Source of the DNA: CAVSWN01 sp963770995
Lineage (GTDB): Bacteria; Acidobacteriota; Vicinamibacteria; Vicinamibacterales; CAVVIG01
DNA length: 64,000 nt
Direction of reading: 5' to 3'
Assembly: GCA_963770995.1 (NCBI GenBank)
Contig: CAVYRS010000001.1
Span: forward strand, 2,914,001 to 2,978,000
The first letter of the stretch is position 1. Each line of letters begins with the position of its first letter. The position numbers and the translations under genes were made by a program. This document shows positions 47,650 to 58,620 of this stretch, piece after piece. The notes under the pieces were generated by a model. It saw only the letters and a list, made by a program, of their open reading frames with translations, did no database searches and was not told where the DNA came from.

Positions 47650-48907
47650 ACGGCACCCGTCTCGAGCGAATGAACAGTGCGATCTGTTCCACACCAACGC
47701 CGCTCAGCATCGTGATGAAGGGCATGATTGGAACGCGAAAACGCGGATACGCCTCCGGCCCGGAGACCAGCACGAAATAGGCAATGAAGGCAAGCGGAAC
47801 GAGCGCCGCCCGCCGGCGCTCATAGTCGCGCGCGGACACCACCAGGCCCAGCACGGCCAACGGATACACCAGCCACAGCTGCACGGACGCAGCGACGCCG
47901 GCGGCGTTGAAGGCGCCCGATCCTTCGCGAAGGCCGAGCACACGACACAGTTCGAGCGCGTCGGACTGCATCATGAAGACGAAGCCGTCGAGCGTGATCT
48001 GCAAGTAGGTCATCGGATGCTCGAGGATGACCTCGCGCGCGTGCTGGGTCAGCCACTCCAGCTTCTCCGCCTCACTCCACTGATCCGACAGCGCCGCAAA
48101 GCGTCGCTCCCACGCCTCGCGCATCTCATCGACGCTCTTCCCCAGAAGGCGCGCCTCCACGACGACGGCGCGGTGGAAGTAGAGATTGACCGACGCGATC
48201 GAGCTCAGCGTCGGCGCGCCGGCGACGATGAAGTTCCTGCCGACCCACAGGAGCGCGACGAGAACGAACACGGCGTTGACACGCACATAGTGGCGCGCGA
48301 CGTGCCGCCAGCCAGAATTGCGCCAGGCGCACACCGGAAGCGACACCACGCTGAGCAGGATGCCGGCTGGACGGCAGAGAGTGGCACACCCGAGCAGCAG
48401 GCCGCCGCGCACGTCGATCGGCGGCCGCAGGGGGCGACGCATCAACACGAGGACGCCGGCGGCGACGAGGGCTGTGAAGACCGTCTCCGTAAGAATCAGC
48501 ACGGAGTAGGTGGCGCTCGTCACGTCGACCGTCAACAGCAGCGCGCCGATGAACGCCGCCAACGGACCGAAGAGATGCCAGGCGATCCAGTACATCGCCG
48601 CGACCGTGGCCGCCCCCGCCAGCACTCCGACGAAGGAGGCGAGCCGTTCATCTCCGTTCGGCAGCAGGAACACACCGGCGAGCAAAGCCGGGTACACCGG
48701 CGTGCGGCGAAGATCGGGGCGATACGGTGGATTGAGATCGCCGCTGAACCCGTGCCCGGCAGCGACGTTGCGTGCGATCGTCAGATACTCGGCTGAATCG
48801 GGGGAAGAGAGCAGGCGCGAGGCGTCCGGCAACGAGGCCACCCATAGCGCCCCGCGGCACACGAACGCGACAAGGAACACCACGACCAGTGATCGACGGT
48901 CTGGCAA
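47594..48907 (-). CDS. GT39/ArnT-like membrane glycosyltransferase
   Basis: A 437-residue multi-pass membrane protein with about ten helices, of the PMT/ArnT class that transfers sugar from polyprenyl phosphate at the periplasmic side. The N-terminal segment SSPDSAEYLTIARNVAAGHG holds the conserved Asp and Tyr of the first periplasmic loop. The start is TTG at 48907, which is uncertain; an ATG is not close by. It fits the polyprenyl-phosphate donor likely made by the UbiA-family protein at 40311. It is followed by the lipocalin gene with overlap. Confidence 0.82.
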   Translation of the reverse strand: MPDRRSLVVVFLVAFVCRGALWVASLPDASRLLSSPDSAEYLTIARNVAAGHGFSGDLNPPYRPDLRRTPVYPALLAGVFLLPNGDERLASFVGVLAGAATVAAMYWIAWHLFGPLAAFIGALLLTVDVTSATYSVLILTETVFTALVAAGVLVLMRRPLRPPIDVRGGLLLGCATLCRPAGILLSVVSLPVCAWRNSGWRHVARHYVRVNAVFVLVALLWVGRNFIVAGAPTLSSIASVNLYFHRAVVVEARLLGKSVDEMREAWERRFAALSDQWSEAEKLEWLTQHAREVILEHPMTYLQITLDGFVFMMQSDALELCRVLGLREGSGAFNAAGVAASVQLWLVYPLAVLGLVVSARDYERRRAALVPLAFIAYFVLVSGPEAYPRFRVPIMPFITMLSGVGVEQIALFIRSRRVPYEKTIRPFDAGSSGFGLR

Positions 48908-48929
48908 GGCACGTTCCGGAGAAAAGGGT

Positions 48930-50003
48930 TTACAGCGCGCGATCGCGAATGCGCGCGGCGATCACACGCCCGCTCTGTTCCCAGACCCAGCACACGACGA
49001 ACGTCACGCCGCTATAAAAGTAGTAGCCAAGGTGCAGAGGGACCGCACGCAGCGTGAAGCCCAATCCGCGCGCGCCGATTAGAAAGAGATAGAAGCCGCG
49101 ATTCAAGAGGATGACGATGGCGCACGACAGCAGCACGGCGGCTAGCGCGATTTCCGAGACTTCCCGGCCGTAGATCTGGCCCCGGCCAACGACCAGGAAC
49201 GCAAGGGCGGCGGCGAGAAGCCCGACGAGCACCGCGCTCAGCCGGAAGGACCAGCGCAGGTTCAGATCGTCCGGGATGGCGCTGTTCGAGATGATCAACG
49301 TCGACCACGGACGGGCACGATCCAGAATCTCGGTCTTGATGAGCGAGAAGAACTTCCACCGCTTGAGATGCTTGACCTGTAGCGCCGGCTCGAGGCGCAC
49401 CTCGAAATTCCCCCTGGTCAGACGGAATCCCAGCTCGATGTCCTCGATCGACGCGCGCTGATATCGCTGTTCGTCGAAGCCGCCGACCGCGTCGAACGCG
49501 GCCCGGCGTATCGCGCCGCAGCCCGCCCAGAACGAACAGCTCGCCGTACGCGCGGTCTGGTGCGTGAAGTGATGAAAGAGGTTCTTGTACTGCGACAGGA
49601 AGTTCGGCTCGAACGGCTCGTCGTCGTACGACCCGAACACGGCGGAGACCGACGGATTCGCGTCCAGGATATCGACCACCTGCTGAATCGTGGAGGATTG
49701 CACCGTGACGTCGGCATCGACGAAGAACAGGATGTCGCCGCGTGCCCGGCTCGCGCCGAGGTTTCTCGCCGCCGCCGGTCCGAGGCCGGTACTGGCAATG
49801 ACCTTGGCGCCCAGCGCTCGGGCCACGGCGCCGCTGCCGTCGGTGGAACGATCGTCGATGACGAGAACTTCGGCGAGGTCGAGACTGGCCTGCAGCAACG
49901 GCGGGAGACACGCTTCGAGAGTGCTGGCTCCGTTGTGGACCGGCATGATGACCGACACGCGGGGCTTCGCTGGTGTCCGTTCCGGTTCCGTTTCGTCGTC
50001 CAT
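48930..50003 (-). CDS. GT2 family glycosyltransferase with C-terminal membrane helices
   Basis: A 357-residue GT-A transferase. Donor-binding motifs are VIMPVHNGASTLEACLP, VIDDRSTDGSGAVA and the metal-binding FVDADVTVQ (DxD). Acceptor-side motifs are NFLSQYKNLFHHFTHQ and AVGGFDEQRYQRASIEDIEL (ED motif). Three or four predicted membrane helices follow from about residue 225, so it is membrane-anchored. Related enzymes act in exopolysaccharide or lipid glycosylation. It lies 22 bp upstream of the GT39 gene on the same strand. Confidence 0.9.
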   Translation of the reverse strand: MDDETEPERTPAKPRVSVIMPVHNGASTLEACLPPLLQASLDLAEVLVIDDRSTDGSGAVARALGAKVIASTGLGPAAARNLGASRARGDILFFVDADVTVQSSTIQQVVDILDANPSVSAVFGSYDDEPFEPNFLSQYKNLFHHFTHQTARTASCSFWAGCGAIRRAAFDAVGGFDEQRYQRASIEDIELGFRLTRGNFEVRLEPALQVKHLKRWKFFSLIKTEILDRARPWSTLIISNSAIPDDLNLRWSFRLSAVLVGLLAAALAFLVVGRGQIYGREVSEIALAAVLLSCAIVILLNRGFYLFLIGARGLGFTLRAVPLHLGYYFYSGVTFVVCWVWEQSGRVIAARIRDRAL

Positions 50004-50108
50004 TGCCGTGCGGAGTGTATCAAAATCCCGGAAAGAGGCGGGCGCTTGTCCGCTTCGTCGAGGCCGATTGTTTCATCCGTTGTATTGCGGGAACGACAAG
50101 TGCCTGCT

Positions 50109-51599
<1,491 letters not shown>

Positions 51600-51616
51600 G
51601 GCGTTAGAGCGGTCGA

Positions 51617-54574
51617 CTAGTGCCGGGCGCCACGAACTGCCTCTTCGGCCGGCGCGGACGGCAGCGAGAGTATGAACTTCGTACCCTGCCCCATCGCGCT
51701 GTCGCAGCGAATCGTGCCATCGTGCTCCCGCACGATGCCGTAGGTGATGGACAGGCCGAGGCCGGTGCCCCGGCCGAAGGCTTTCGTCGTGAAAAATGGA
51801 TCGTAGATCCGCGCCAGATGCGCGGAGGGAATGCCGGACCCGGTGTCGGCGATCTCCGCGACCACGTTGTCCCCGTCCACGCGCGTCGCCACCGAGAGCC
51901 AACCGCCGCTCGGCATCGCATCCCGGGCGTTGAGGAACAGGTTCAGGAACACCTGCTGCAGCTGATGTTCGATGCCGAGCACCATGAGGATGCCGTCGGC
52001 GAGGTCGCGGCGCACCTTGATGTTGGCGACCTCGAACTGATGCTCGAGCAGCGAAAAGACGTCGGTGACGACCGCGTTGAGATCGACGTCGATGCGATCG
52101 TTCGAGGACGTGCCCGGCCGGGACAGGTTCAGCAGGCCGTTGACGATCTTCGCGGCGCGGAACGTCTGGCGCTCGATCTTCTCGAGAAGAGCCGTCCTGG
52201 GATCGTCCGGATCGGCGCCCTCGAGCAGCATCTGCGTGTAGCTGGAGATCCCGGTCAGCGGGGTGTTGACTTCGTGGGCGACACCCGCGGCAAGCAAGCC
52301 GATCGACGCCATCTTCTCGGAAATCTGCAACTGCTCCTCGAGCCGTACGCGATCGGTGACGTTCTCGATGAGCAGCAGCGTCCCGACGACTTCGTCCTCG
52401 CCCGACGCGTTCTGCAGCGGCGCCTGGGTGGCGTTGACCAGCAGGCGAGCATCGGCCGACGGCTCGGCCCTGTCGCCGGCCCTCGCGTGCCTGGCGTCGA
52501 GCGGTACGCGGTAGAGCGTTGCCCCGTCGGGATGCTCGTGACGCACGGAGCGCAGCGCATCGAGCACCTCTTCGTCGAACACGTCGGATAGCGTCCGCCC
52601 GACCGCCGCCGCCCGCGACAGACCGTACAGATCCTCGAGCGCGCGGTTCCAGCGGACGATGCGTTCGTCGGCGTCGAACACGAGGAGCCCGTCATCCAAC
52701 GACTCGAGAATGTTCTCGTTGAACTCGCGCATGCGCCCGAGCTCCTCGGCCTTGAGGTGCAGCTGGCGATACAGGCGGCCGTTTTCGATGGCCGTCGCTA
52801 CCTGGCCTGCCACGGCCGTCAGCAGCGTCAGGTCCTCGCTGTTGAACGGCTCGTCGGTCTCTTTGCGGCCGAGCGCCAGCACGGCGATGGCGCGGCCCTC
52901 GAACACACAGGGAACGAAGTAGTAGATGCCGGTGTCGCGCCAGAACTCGACCTCCTCGGCGACGAACCGCGCCGCGGCAATCGGATCGTCGAGCGCCACG
53001 GTATGCCCGCCATCGAGACGCGGGATCAGCGAGGAGCTGCACGACAGCCCCGGCACCCCCTCCGTGAACCCGTATTCGCCGATCGAGACCAGGTCGCCGC
53101 CCTTGTCCCCGTCGCCCGGCGCCAGCATCAGCGCCATGCGATCGACCACGAGCGTCTCCACGATGCGGGTCACGAGACGCTGGCTGAGACTGACGACGTC
53201 GAGGTCGCTGTTGAGATCGCGCGCGAACGCGACCAGCGCGCGCCGATAGTCGTAGCGGTCGCGGTAGAACACGCGATCGAGGGCGTTCTGCACGGCTTCC
53301 TTCACGGGCTGCGCGAGCAGCACGATCACGATCGTGGCCAGCAGCGCGATCACCCACGTGTGCTCGTCGCGATCCTGCGAGAACACGAAGCCGGTCAGCT
53401 TCGACATCGCGAGGTACAGGGCGACGCTGGCGCCGAAAAAGGCCGTGTACGCGAGCCCGCGCTTGACGATGACTTCGACGTCGCGCAGCCGGTAGCGCAC
53501 GATGGCGGACGCGAAGGTCAGCGGCACCAGGCCGAGCGGAATCGCCGTCAGTTGGAGGGCGAGTGGTGGGTCGATGCCGAACGCCCACGGCAGGGCGTAG
53601 CCGCACACGAACGGCCCGGCGCCGAGCGTGGTGCCCCACGCGATCCACCGGAGTTGGCGGCGCGCCGTCAGCGACGTGGTCTCGTTGAATGCGCGCACCA
53701 GCACCATCACGGCGGCGGCAGTGCAGGCGAACAGATAGACGGGCTCGAGGCGATCGAGCGTATCGATCGCCCGTGAAAACAGCGCGCCATCCCACGCGCC
53801 GGCGGCCCCGCGTGCGATGACCATCACGCGGCCCGCGCACAGCGCCAGAGCCGGCAGATACATCAGCGCCAGAATCCACGGGGCAGGATCCTGCGTGCCG
53901 CGTTTCTGACGCTCGGGGAACACGAAGGTGAAATGCAGCAGCAGCGGCGGCAGCAAGGCGACCGCAACCGCATCTCCCCAATAGAAGAACCAGTCGAGCC
54001 GGTCGAAGGGTCCGGCGAAGGAAAACGTGAACCACCCGAAAAACGCGACGCACAGCCAGAAAAAGTGCAGCGTCGCCTGATCGCGCGGACGCCGGAGCCG
54101 CACGGACGCCCCGACCAGGAGCGTGAAGAATCCGACCGCCGCCAGCACGAAGTACATCGGCCCGCCGCGCGGCGCGGGCGTCAGCGTGACTTCCAGCGCC
54201 TGCTGCGTGCCGAGACGCAGGAGCGTGTAGGCCAGGCGAGTGCCCTCGCGGCTGTCGTGCTGATGCTCGACGACTTCCGACGGCGACTGGATCGGCGACC
54301 CGTTGACCGCGATCAGCACGTCGCCGCGCTCGACGCCAGCCGCGGCCGCCGACGATCCGCGCGCAACCTCCAGCGCCGTGACGCCCTCGGCGCGCGCGCC
54401 CCACAGCACGCCGTCCTCGACTTCATGCCAGCGTGAGTAGGTGACGACGTTCGCGATGCCGAGCCCGGCGAGCGCGATCACGACCACCGACGACAGCAGA
54501 AACCGGCCCCAGGTCACCCAACGAGCCTCCGGGTGGGCGTCAGGCGCTGGCCGGTTCGTCACCACGTCAGACAT
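51617..54574 (-). CDS. Histidine kinase with PDZ, membrane, GAF, PAS, HisKA and HATPase domains
   Basis: A 985-residue sensor. One membrane helix is near residues 25-46. A PDZ-like domain follows at about 65-135 (GVERGDVLIAVNGSPIQSPS). About seven more helices cover roughly 140-370 (MYFVLAAVGFFTLLVGASVR onward). A GAF-like domain covers about 430-600 and a PAS domain about 620-740. The H-box His is near residue 768 (GVAHEVNTPLTGISS). The ATPase has NLFLNARDAMPSGG and ADTGSGIP with TGLGLSI. It is cotranscribed with the response regulator. A PDZ in the periplasmic sensor region is unusual. Confidence 0.93.
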   Translation of the reverse strand: MSDVVTNRPAPDAHPEARWVTWGRFLLSSVVVIALAGLGIANVVTYSRWHEVEDGVLWGARAEGVTALEVARGSSAAAAGVERGDVLIAVNGSPIQSPSEVVEHQHDSREGTRLAYTLLRLGTQQALEVTLTPAPRGGPMYFVLAAVGFFTLLVGASVRLRRPRDQATLHFFWLCVAFFGWFTFSFAGPFDRLDWFFYWGDAVAVALLPPLLLHFTFVFPERQKRGTQDPAPWILALMYLPALALCAGRVMVIARGAAGAWDGALFSRAIDTLDRLEPVYLFACTAAAVMVLVRAFNETTSLTARRQLRWIAWGTTLGAGPFVCGYALPWAFGIDPPLALQLTAIPLGLVPLTFASAIVRYRLRDVEVIVKRGLAYTAFFGASVALYLAMSKLTGFVFSQDRDEHTWVIALLATIVIVLLAQPVKEAVQNALDRVFYRDRYDYRRALVAFARDLNSDLDVVSLSQRLVTRIVETLVVDRMALMLAPGDGDKGGDLVSIGEYGFTEGVPGLSCSSSLIPRLDGGHTVALDDPIAAARFVAEEVEFWRDTGIYYFVPCVFEGRAIAVLALGRKETDEPFNSEDLTLLTAVAGQVATAIENGRLYRQLHLKAEELGRMREFNENILESLDDGLLVFDADERIVRWNRALEDLYGLSRAAAVGRTLSDVFDEEVLDALRSVRHEHPDGATLYRVPLDARHARAGDRAEPSADARLLVNATQAPLQNASGEDEVVGTLLLIENVTDRVRLEEQLQISEKMASIGLLAAGVAHEVNTPLTGISSYTQMLLEGADPDDPRTALLEKIERQTFRAAKIVNGLLNLSRPGTSSNDRIDVDLNAVVTDVFSLLEHQFEVANIKVRRDLADGILMVLGIEHQLQQVFLNLFLNARDAMPSGGWLSVATRVDGDNVVAEIADTGSGIPSAHLARIYDPFFTTKAFGRGTGLGLSITYGIVREHDGTIRCDSAMGQGTKFILSLPSAPAEEAVRGARH

Positions 54575-54773
54575 GGAATCTTTGGATCGAAGGACACAAA
54601 TCCATCACGGCCGGATAGCAAAGGTCGTTCCGGTCAATCATCAGCTAACTTACTGTAAATCATAGCCTTTTCGGTCGGAAAACCGGTGAAAAGACGGGGC
54701 GGACTCCAAGTTTTTGGTTTTGCATTCAATGTCGTGGACCGCGCGTGTGGCTTGGCAGCCGCGCGCCTGTGTG
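54575..54773. other. Intergenic region upstream of the histidine kinase
   Basis: 199 bp with no plausible gene. It contains a CCGGTTTTC/GAAAACCGG inverted segment near 54668-54687 and AT-rich patches. A promoter for the kinase is expected here, but I could not find a good -35/-10 pair. Confidence 0.4.
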
Positions 54774-56720
54774 TCAGAACTTCAGCGTCAGACCGCCGAC
54801 GATGCGCTTCGGCGGACGGACCACCAGGAGCTCGTCGTACAGCGACTGATCGGGGGCCGCGTCGCGGAAGAAATTCCGGACGCCAATCAACATCTCCCAC
54901 TTCGCGGTGCCGAAGTCCATGAACGGCAGTGCCTGCCGGATCTGGACATCGAAGCGCGCGTCGAGTCCGGGCTCGCCATCCGTTGCCGGTTGGGCGGAAC
55001 GCTTGGCCCCGACCGGTTCGGCGGCCGTGGCGCTGGAACGCGAGAACGCGTTGCTGACGCGATAGAGCACGATTACGCGCGTCGACGTCTCCGGCACGTC
55101 TGTTTCGATGGCCGTGGACAAGTCGTGGACCCGTTCCGGATCGACTCGAAGGGCCGACGGCGCCAGCACGAACAGATACGCCGAGCTGTCCGCCTGAGTG
55201 AAACGCGCGTTTGCGACCGAGTACTCGACCGAGCCACGCACGCGTCCGGCGATCGCCGTCCGCACGGCGGCGGTGACGCCAGTCGCGCTGACGTCGCCCG
55301 AGTTGTTGATGAAGTAATGGCCGAGCGCCGCGGGGGCGCCGAGCAAATCCAGCCCGAACAACGTGACGAGCTGATCGTCGACCTGCTGCTTGAACGCGCG
55401 CAGCGACACGGTGGTGGCCGCCAGATCGCGTTCGACCTCGATCTCCGCGTGATCGGTCCGTTCGGCTTCGAGCGGCCGGCCAGTCAACGAGGAGAATGTC
55501 CGCTGCGGCGGCAGATACACGCCGCTCTCGAAGCGCGGCATGAACTCTTCGGCGCCCGGCGCCAGGGCCCGGCGCGACACCGCGCCGGTGATTCGGAAAT
55601 GCTCCGCGGGTGCGACCGTGAGCGCAACGCGAGGGCTGATCAGCGTGCGGCCGTCGAGATAGTCGTAGCGCGCGTACCGTCCGCCATACGTCAGCGTGAC
55701 GGACGGCGTCACCGCAAATGCGTCGAACGCATACATGGACCCGGCGTTCCGGCTGCCGTCCGTGACGGATCGCAGCGCGGCGAAATTGCCGCCGTCGTAG
55801 CGTTGCGTGCTATAGGCGAGACCGAAGTCGTAGCGATGACGTGCCGGCGCACGCGTCGCGTACTGGCCCGACACGATCCACGACGCGATGTCGCCCTGCG
55901 TCAGCGCCGCGCGCATCGTCCAGTCCCCCGACTCGCCGACTGGTGCCCCGATGGCGAGGTAGGCGATGCTCCGCGAGAAGTTGTCGGCCGTGAACAACTG
56001 CTGCGGGCTGTCGAACATGCCGGTCGTCAGCAGGTTGACCTGACCCGAAAACGGTGTGCCGGTGAACAGCCCTGCCGCCAGGCGGGCTGGAGATCCGAGC
56101 GCGCTGCTCAGCCGTATCGCCGGACCGAACAGTCCGGGATCCGGTGCGTCCTTCGAGATCAACTCGGACACGCTCGTGTCTTTCAGGATCCCGCGGCGAA
56201 TGTGTCGCAGCCGCCACGCCAGTTCGCTGTGATCGTCGGCGCCGGGAATGGTTGACGGATCCCCAGCCGTGTCTTCGGGACCGCCGTCTTCACCGCTGCC
56301 GCCGACACTCGCGAGCACAGGACTGGCTGCGGAGTCGTTCGGCGGGCTGGCGTGCCGAAGAGAAATCGAGGAGGAGGCGCGCCCGCTGGGCCGCACTTCG
56401 ACGACCTGTCCGCGTGAGGCCACGAAGCCGACCAGATGGGCCCGCACGACGTATGGCCCGGGCGGGAGCGTGAGCAGTTCGAAGCGCCCGGTCCGATCGC
56501 TGACCGCGAACGCGCTCGTCGCGCCGAGGGCCGACACCATCGCGCCGGCCACCGGCTTCCCGCGCTCGTCGAGAACGTTGCCGAGAATCGCGCCGTGCGA
56601 CAGCGACGCGATGTGCGTGATCGGCCGGGGCTGGGCGACGCTTTGCGCGCCCACCACCGGCGCGAGGCAGAGGAGCAGCAGAACGCCGACCGCCGCCGAC
56701 GAACACGCTGTGGTTCTCAT
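54774..56720 (-). CDS. TonB-receptor-like outer-membrane barrel protein with CarboxypepD_reg domain
   Basis: A 648-residue protein starting at the ATG at 56720 with a signal peptide (SSAAVGVLLLLCLAPVVGAQ). Residues about 45-115 form a carboxypeptidase regulatory-like beta-sandwich (ILGNVLDERGKPVAGAMVSA, GRFELLTLPPGPYVVRAHLV). The rest has alternating beta-strand character and ends GGLTLKF, a terminal strand with Phe as in outer-membrane barrels. A TonB box and plug domain are not clear and the length is short for a receptor (usually 750-1,100), so it may be a plug-less porin-like member. The following upstream gene may encode a secreted partner. Confidence 0.75.
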   Translation of the reverse strand: MRTTACSSAAVGVLLLLCLAPVVGAQSVAQPRPITHIASLSHGAILGNVLDERGKPVAGAMVSALGATSAFAVSDRTGRFELLTLPPGPYVVRAHLVGFVASRGQVVEVRPSGRASSSISLRHASPPNDSAASPVLASVGGSGEDGGPEDTAGDPSTIPGADDHSELAWRLRHIRRGILKDTSVSELISKDAPDPGLFGPAIRLSSALGSPARLAAGLFTGTPFSGQVNLLTTGMFDSPQQLFTADNFSRSIAYLAIGAPVGESGDWTMRAALTQGDIASWIVSGQYATRAPARHRYDFGLAYSTQRYDGGNFAALRSVTDGSRNAGSMYAFDAFAVTPSVTLTYGGRYARYDYLDGRTLISPRVALTVAPAEHFRITGAVSRRALAPGAEEFMPRFESGVYLPPQRTFSSLTGRPLEAERTDHAEIEVERDLAATTVSLRAFKQQVDDQLVTLFGLDLLGAPAALGHYFINNSGDVSATGVTAAVRTAIAGRVRGSVEYSVANARFTQADSSAYLFVLAPSALRVDPERVHDLSTAIETDVPETSTRVIVLYRVSNAFSRSSATAAEPVGAKRSAQPATDGEPGLDARFDVQIRQALPFMDFGTAKWEMLIGVRNFFRDAAPDQSLYDELLVVRPPKRIVGGLTLKF

Positions 56721-56744
56721 GGTTTGCTCCGGTCCGGCCGCTTG

Positions 56745-56764
56745 CGCTCGGCTGAAGCCGAGCG
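56745..56764. repeat. Perfect 8-bp stem hairpin (CGCTCGGC/GCCGAGCG)
   Basis: An 8-bp stem with a TGAA loop in the 46-bp gap between the two secreted-protein genes. The GGCTGAAGCC core matches the repeat in mtaB. It may be a REP-like element or an attenuator. Confidence 0.75.
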
Positions 56765-56766
56765 TT

Positions 56767-57846
56767 CTACGACGCACTGACCGTGAAGTTCACGTCCCTC
56801 GTCAACGTCTTGTTCGCGACCTTGTCCGTGATCTTGATCTCGAGCCGATACGCGCCTTCGGGGAACGGTGTCAGCGACACCGCCTGCCCGCTTTGCAACT
56901 GATGCCCCGCCGCCATGTCGAATTGCGGCGGAAGCGTCGAGGCGTTCAGAGCCTGGGGGTTCGTCTTGTTGAAGAACTTCTCCCCTGCCTTGCACGGCTC
57001 GCCCGCCTTCGGCTCGCTCCCGGCGGCGACCTGGCAGAAGTTGTACTCGACGGTCACGTCGGGCTTGTTGTCCTTGTCCACCTTCGGGTTGTAGATCAAC
57101 ATGAAGGTCGACAGCTCTGCCTTCTTCGAGAACTTCGTGTCGAGCATCGGCACGATCTCCATCATGCCGAGCGCATACGGCCGATCGATTTGCTGCTGCG
57201 GCGTGAGCGGCGCGGGCAGCGGATCGATCCGCTGCGCCAGGATGACCGTGCTGGTATTGAACTCGCCATTCCAGAAGTCGGGCACGTTCATCGTCTGCTT
57301 GAGCACCGAAAGCTTGGGCGGCGGCGCGTTCTTCGGAGCCTTCTCCGGCGTCGGCTCCTTGACGACCACGAACACGTCGTACGCGCCGGCAGGCACCGTG
57401 AACGAGCGCGAGACGCGCATCGGATTCTGGCCCGCGGCAGCCGGTATGAAGCTGATGTCCTCGTACGCGTACTCCGGCTTCTTCTTCTCGTCTTTCTTCT
57501 CGTCCTTCTTCGCCGGATCGGGCGCCGCGGCGGGCGCAGCCGACTTGGCAACGACACGCCAGTAGAGCGCGGCCGTGCCGCCGGTGACCTTCGACGGATC
57601 GAACGCCACCGTGAACGGCACGTACTGCTTGCTCCCTTGCGCTTTCAGTACGTCTTCGTGGATCCACGTCACGCCCAAATCGTTGGGGGCCGTCTGACCG
57701 GCGGCGACGGTATCCACGACCTTGATGATGTTCTGGATTTCCTTTTTCTGAGCTTCGTCCCGCTTCTTGTCATTCTGGGCGGCGAGCCCGACCGACCATA
57801 CGAGGATGATGACGACTCCGAGGGCGGGTAGGCGGCGGAGATTCAT
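56767..57846 (-). CDS. Secreted hypothetical protein (359 aa)
   Basis: Starts at the ATG at 57846 with a signal peptide (LRRLPALGVVIILVWSVGLA). The body is rich in beta-strand-like segments (QYVPFTVAFDPSKVTGGTAA, YRLEIKITDKVANKTLTRDV) and contains a Lys/Glu run DPAKKDEKKDEKKKPEYAYE at about residue 120. No catalytic motif is visible. I know of no characterised family; similar proteins recur in Acidobacteriota next to barrel proteins. It is upstream of the barrel gene on the same strand and has its own promoter at 57893-57922. Confidence 0.75.
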   Translation of the reverse strand: MNLRRLPALGVVIILVWSVGLAAQNDKKRDEAQKKEIQNIIKVVDTVAAGQTAPNDLGVTWIHEDVLKAQGSKQYVPFTVAFDPSKVTGGTAALYWRVVAKSAAPAAAPDPAKKDEKKDEKKKPEYAYEDISFIPAAAGQNPMRVSRSFTVPAGAYDVFVVVKEPTPEKAPKNAPPPKLSVLKQTMNVPDFWNGEFNTSTVILAQRIDPLPAPLTPQQQIDRPYALGMMEIVPMLDTKFSKKAELSTFMLIYNPKVDKDNKPDVTVEYNFCQVAAGSEPKAGEPCKAGEKFFNKTNPQALNASTLPPQFDMAAGHQLQSGQAVSLTPFPEGAYRLEIKITDKVANKTLTRDVNFTVSAS

Positions 57847-57892
57847 ATAGACAACTCTCCCACGATTGAACAATAGCTCCGTTAAACAGCCC

Positions 57893-57922
57893 ATCATAGG
57901 CGTCGAATCACAGCCAAGTCAA
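57893..57922 (-). promoter_or_regulatory. Sigma-70-type promoter for the secreted protein operon
   Basis: Minus strand -35 TTGACT (57917-57922), 18-bp spacer, -10 TATGAT (57893-57898), reading toward the gene starting at 57846. Confidence 0.7.
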
Positions 57923-57980
57923 ACCCTTATGCGGCCAGCAACTCAAGGCCTGTGCTAGTGTTACACGGGTTGAACGGTCG

Positions 57981-58607
57981 ATGAAGCTCATCGATGTGTC
58001 GGTGCCGCTCGACGAGAGCCTCCCAAACTATCCGGGCAACGCGCCGCTCGATCTCGAGCCCGTCAAGCGGCTGGCGCGCGGCGACAGCTCGAACGTGTCG
58101 ACGCTGCGCATCAGCGCGCATGGCGGGACGCACGTCGACGCGCCGCGGCATTTCTACGATGAAGGCAGCGGCGTCGAGGCGCTGCCGCTCGAGCTGCTCT
58201 GCGGACCCGCGCGTGTGGTCGAGCTGGCGGCGCGCGCCGCGATCACGGCGGAGGACCTGGCAGATCTGGATCTCTCAGGCGTCGCACGGCTGCTGATCAA
58301 GACGTCGAACTCGCTGTTGTGGGGCGATGCGACGTTTCACGCCAACTATGTCGGCGTCGGCGAGTCGGCGGCGACCTACCTGGTCGAGCGCGGCGTCAAA
58401 GTGGTCGGCGTGGACTACCTGTCGGTCGAGCCGTTCAAGACGCCCGGCGCGCCGACGCATCACATCCTGCTCGGGGCAGGCACGATCGTCATCGAGGGAT
58501 TGAACCTGCGCGACGTCGAACCCGGCAACTACGAGATGTTCTGCCTGCCGCTGTGCCTCGTCGGGTCCGACGGCGCACCCGCGCGCGTCGTGCTCCGGCG
58601 GAGTTGA
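57981..58607 (+). CDS. Cyclase family protein (metal-dependent hydrolase, KynB-like)
   Basis: A 208-residue enzyme of the cyclase/arylformamidase family. The signature HGGTHVDAPRHFYDEGSG carries metal-binding His/Asp residues. Conserved neighbours are LPNYPGNAPLDLE near the N-terminus and GVDYLSVEPF with TPGAPTHHILLGAGTIVIEG near the C-terminus. Relatives hydrolyse N-formylkynurenine or cyclise polyketides; the length fits KynB (about 205-215) but no kynurenine genes are adjacent. A glgC gene follows 13 bp later on the same strand. Confidence 0.85.
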   Translation: MKLIDVSVPLDESLPNYPGNAPLDLEPVKRLARGDSSNVSTLRISAHGGTHVDAPRHFYDEGSGVEALPLELLCGPARVVELAARAAITAEDLADLDLSGVARLLIKTSNSLLWGDATFHANYVGVGESAATYLVERGVKVVGVDYLSVEPFKTPGAPTHHILLGAGTIVIEGLNLRDVEPGNYEMFCLPLCLVGSDGAPARVVLRRS

Positions 58608-58620
58608 CGGACGGCCATCG

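Noticed and set aside
52692..54404. A 570-residue minus-strand Arg/Ala-rich frame in the kinase region
   Set aside because: It is a different frame of the same strand as the kinase gene and has no domain pattern.
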